In this document: positions 5,514 to 6,710 of the stretch, in pieces
Layout: every line of letters begins with the position of its first letter
Numbering within the stretch: position 1 is the first letter of the stretch
Source: Marinilabiliaceae bacterium UBA5213
Lineage (GTDB): Bacteria; Bacteroidota; Bacteroidia; Bacteroidales; Marinilabiliaceae
Assembly: GCA_002412555.1 (NCBI GenBank)
Contig: DHVH01000014.1
Location: 1-6,710 of the forward strand
Length of the DNA: 6,710 bases
Direction: 5' to 3'
Notes under the pieces: model-generated
The model's database searches: none
What the model was told of the DNA's origin: nothing
What the model saw: only the letters and a program-made list of their open reading frames with translations
Position numbers and translations under genes: made by a program

Positions 5514-6710
5514 CAGCCCAAACTGCTCCTTTTATTGCTATTGACAACCATAGCAATCGGCCTCATCACTTGTCAACAACTCAAGAATAACACTGTTAGT
5601 CTGGACGAATGGAAGGCATTAGGCTTGCAGCCTGAAGTCATATCTGCTGAGAATTTTTTCCGGGGTATTGCTCCGGAGGGTTTTGAAGAGATGGCCGGTG
5701 CTGCCTATAAACCTTCCCACAATGAGGAGCCTGCCATACCTGCCCAGTGTTGGATTGAGACAGGCTATGGCACGCAGAATGCTTGCAAATATTGCCATAC
5801 CGATTATCTGGCCACTATTGGCCATGGTAATAATTATCCCATTGCTGAAGATCAGGTGGTTTATAGTTTTCCCACGCCAGCCTTGAACCGCATATTGTGG
5901 GACAATATCATTCATCCTCATAAAATAACCGAACGCTTACTACAAGATGGAATTGCTCTACCCGATATCGAAGATGTGTCCTATGTAAGAGTGGATAATT
6001 GGACGGCAGCCTATGAAAAAGGGCGGGGCAATGGAGGTGTGGAATGGCTTAACCAGGCGGCACCTGACAACCGGTTTGCCTTGATGCCTGCCCTGGATCC
6101 CAATCATCTATTTCCTTATGTGGGGGATGATCCTACATCGGGTGGTCAGCATGGCTATGTGGATGAAGATGGCTATGTGCGCGACGAAGAGAATGCTTAT
6201 ACAGGTTGGCGGTCGGTCAACTTTTTTCCCTACGCCATTTTTACCCCGCTAACAGGAAGTGTAAGTGGTATTTATGTGCGTCTTCCTATTCAGTTTCAGC
6301 AGTTGGAAGGGGCGTTTGATTATGACACCTATCAGGCTAACTGGCAGCTTTTGGCAGACCACATCAGGAATAAGTCCTACGAGCGAACGCATTATTATGG
6401 CGAAGCTGACAACATAAAAGTGCAGCCTGGCTTTTATCCTGTAGGAACCGAATTTGCCCACCCTTTGCATTATGTCGATTTGTTGGCTGATGGGGAGCGG
6501 GGCACCAATTTGGATGGGGTGGTAGGTGATGGCAGTCTCACTTATGAATTTCCGGGAACGCGCTCCAAGCGTGTTAAGGAAATCAGGTACATGTATAAAT
6601 GGAAAGAGGTGGGTTTGGAGGATATCGCCATTGATGAAGAGGAGGGGGAAGAAGCGTATGAGTACTTTATTGGTAAAGAAGGCCAGGGTTGGGTTGATAA
6701 TGGCATGGGC
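5499..6710 (+). CDS. Putative lipoprotein with one CXXCH haem c motif (3' end outside window)
   Basis: The first 404 codons are present with no stop before the window ends. The N-terminus is a lipoprotein signal: basic start (Arg2, Lys8), seven leucines (9-15), then GLITC with Cys25 as the likely lipidated residue. Thr at -1 is less common than Ala, Gly or Ser, so secretion by a type I signal peptidase is an alternative. CKYCH (96-100; bases 5784-5798) fits the CXXCH site for covalent haem c attachment, with Cys84 and His74 nearby; no second CXXCH occurs in the visible part. The body is rich in aromatic and acidic residues and has an acidic patch (DEEEGEE, 379-385). I do not recognise the family. 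The location is inferred to be the periplasmic side of an envelope membrane, with an electron-transfer or redox role suggested only by the haem motif. The ATG at 5499 is chosen because it gives a complete signal sequence; there is no Shine-Dalgarno. Co-transcribed partners downstream would be the best clue to its role. Confidence 0.85.
   Translation, partial: MRPSNQPKLLLLLLLTTIAIGLITCQQLKNNTVSLDEWKALGLQPEVISAENFFRGIAPEGFEEMAGAAYKPSHNEEPAIPAQCWIETGYGTQNACKYCHTDYLATIGHGNNYPIAEDQVVYSFPTPALNRILWDNIIHPHKITERLLQDGIALPDIEDVSYVRVDNWTAAYEKGRGNGGVEWLNQAAPDNRFALMPALDPNHLFPYVGDDPTSGGQHGYVDEDGYVRDEENAYTGWRSVNFFPYAIFTPLTGSVSGIYVRLPIQFQQLEGAFDYDTYQANWQLLADHIRNKSYERTHYYGEADNIKVQPGFYPVGTEFAHPLHYVDLLADGERGTNLDGVVGDGSLTYEFPGTRSKRVKEIRYMYKWKEVGLEDIAIDEEEGEEAYEYFIGKEGQGWVDNGMG

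Noticed and set aside
1..6710. CRISPR array, tRNA or rRNA genes, insertion sequences
   Set aside because: No regularly spaced repeats, no cloverleaf-like segments in the gaps, and no transposase-like coding sequence or matching terminal repeats around any gene.

Overview
This 6.7-kb window looks like a chromosomal stretch of a member of the Bacteroidota. It has an HU-CCDC81/SPOR membrane protein of a type I know from that phylum. Promoter-like sequences resemble the Bacteroidota form (a TTG near -33 and a TAnnTTTG-like -7). None of the five start codons has a convincing Shine-Dalgarno sequence, and there is a Bacteroidota-type lipoprotein. I cannot place it more finely from sequence alone; a marine or anaerobic Bacteroidales/Marinilabiliales-like lineage is only a guess.

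Layout. (1) 23-1858, plus strand: complete glmS, making glucosamine-6-phosphate. It ends in a strong hairpin at 1877-1906 that can terminate transcription from both sides. (2) 1928-4126, minus strand: galE followed by rfbB (dTDP-glucose 4,6-dehydratase), 120 bp apart. The gap holds a candidate separate rfbB promoter inside a 9-bp inverted repeat. (3) 4127-4401: a 275-bp divergent, AT-rich intergenic region with a DnaA-box-like repeat. At its right end a 14-bp perfect palindrome overlaps a textbook -7 element and the next start codon. (4) 4402-5340, plus strand: a protein with two N-terminal HU-like domains, one membrane segment and a C-terminal SPOR domain, closed by a clean terminator. (5) 5404-5498: a short regulatory region with an 18-bp dyad, a candidate promoter and a 12-bp perfect inverted repeat that brackets the promoter -7 and the start codon. 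(6) 5499-6710, plus strand: the first 404 codons of a lipoprotein with one CXXCH haem c motif, running off the window.

How the genes fit together. GlmS, GalE and RfbB all feed sugar-nucleotide supply for cell wall and surface glycans: UDP-GlcNAc precursor, UDP-hexose epimerisation, and dTDP-4-keto-6-deoxyglucose. They are not one operon: glmS faces the other two across the shared terminator, and the usual rfbA/rfbC/rfbD partners are not in view. The HU-SPOR protein and the haem lipoprotein are separate transcription units. The most interesting items are the HU-SPOR protein as a possible DNA-to-peptidoglycan tether, and the two promoters bracketed by inverted repeats.
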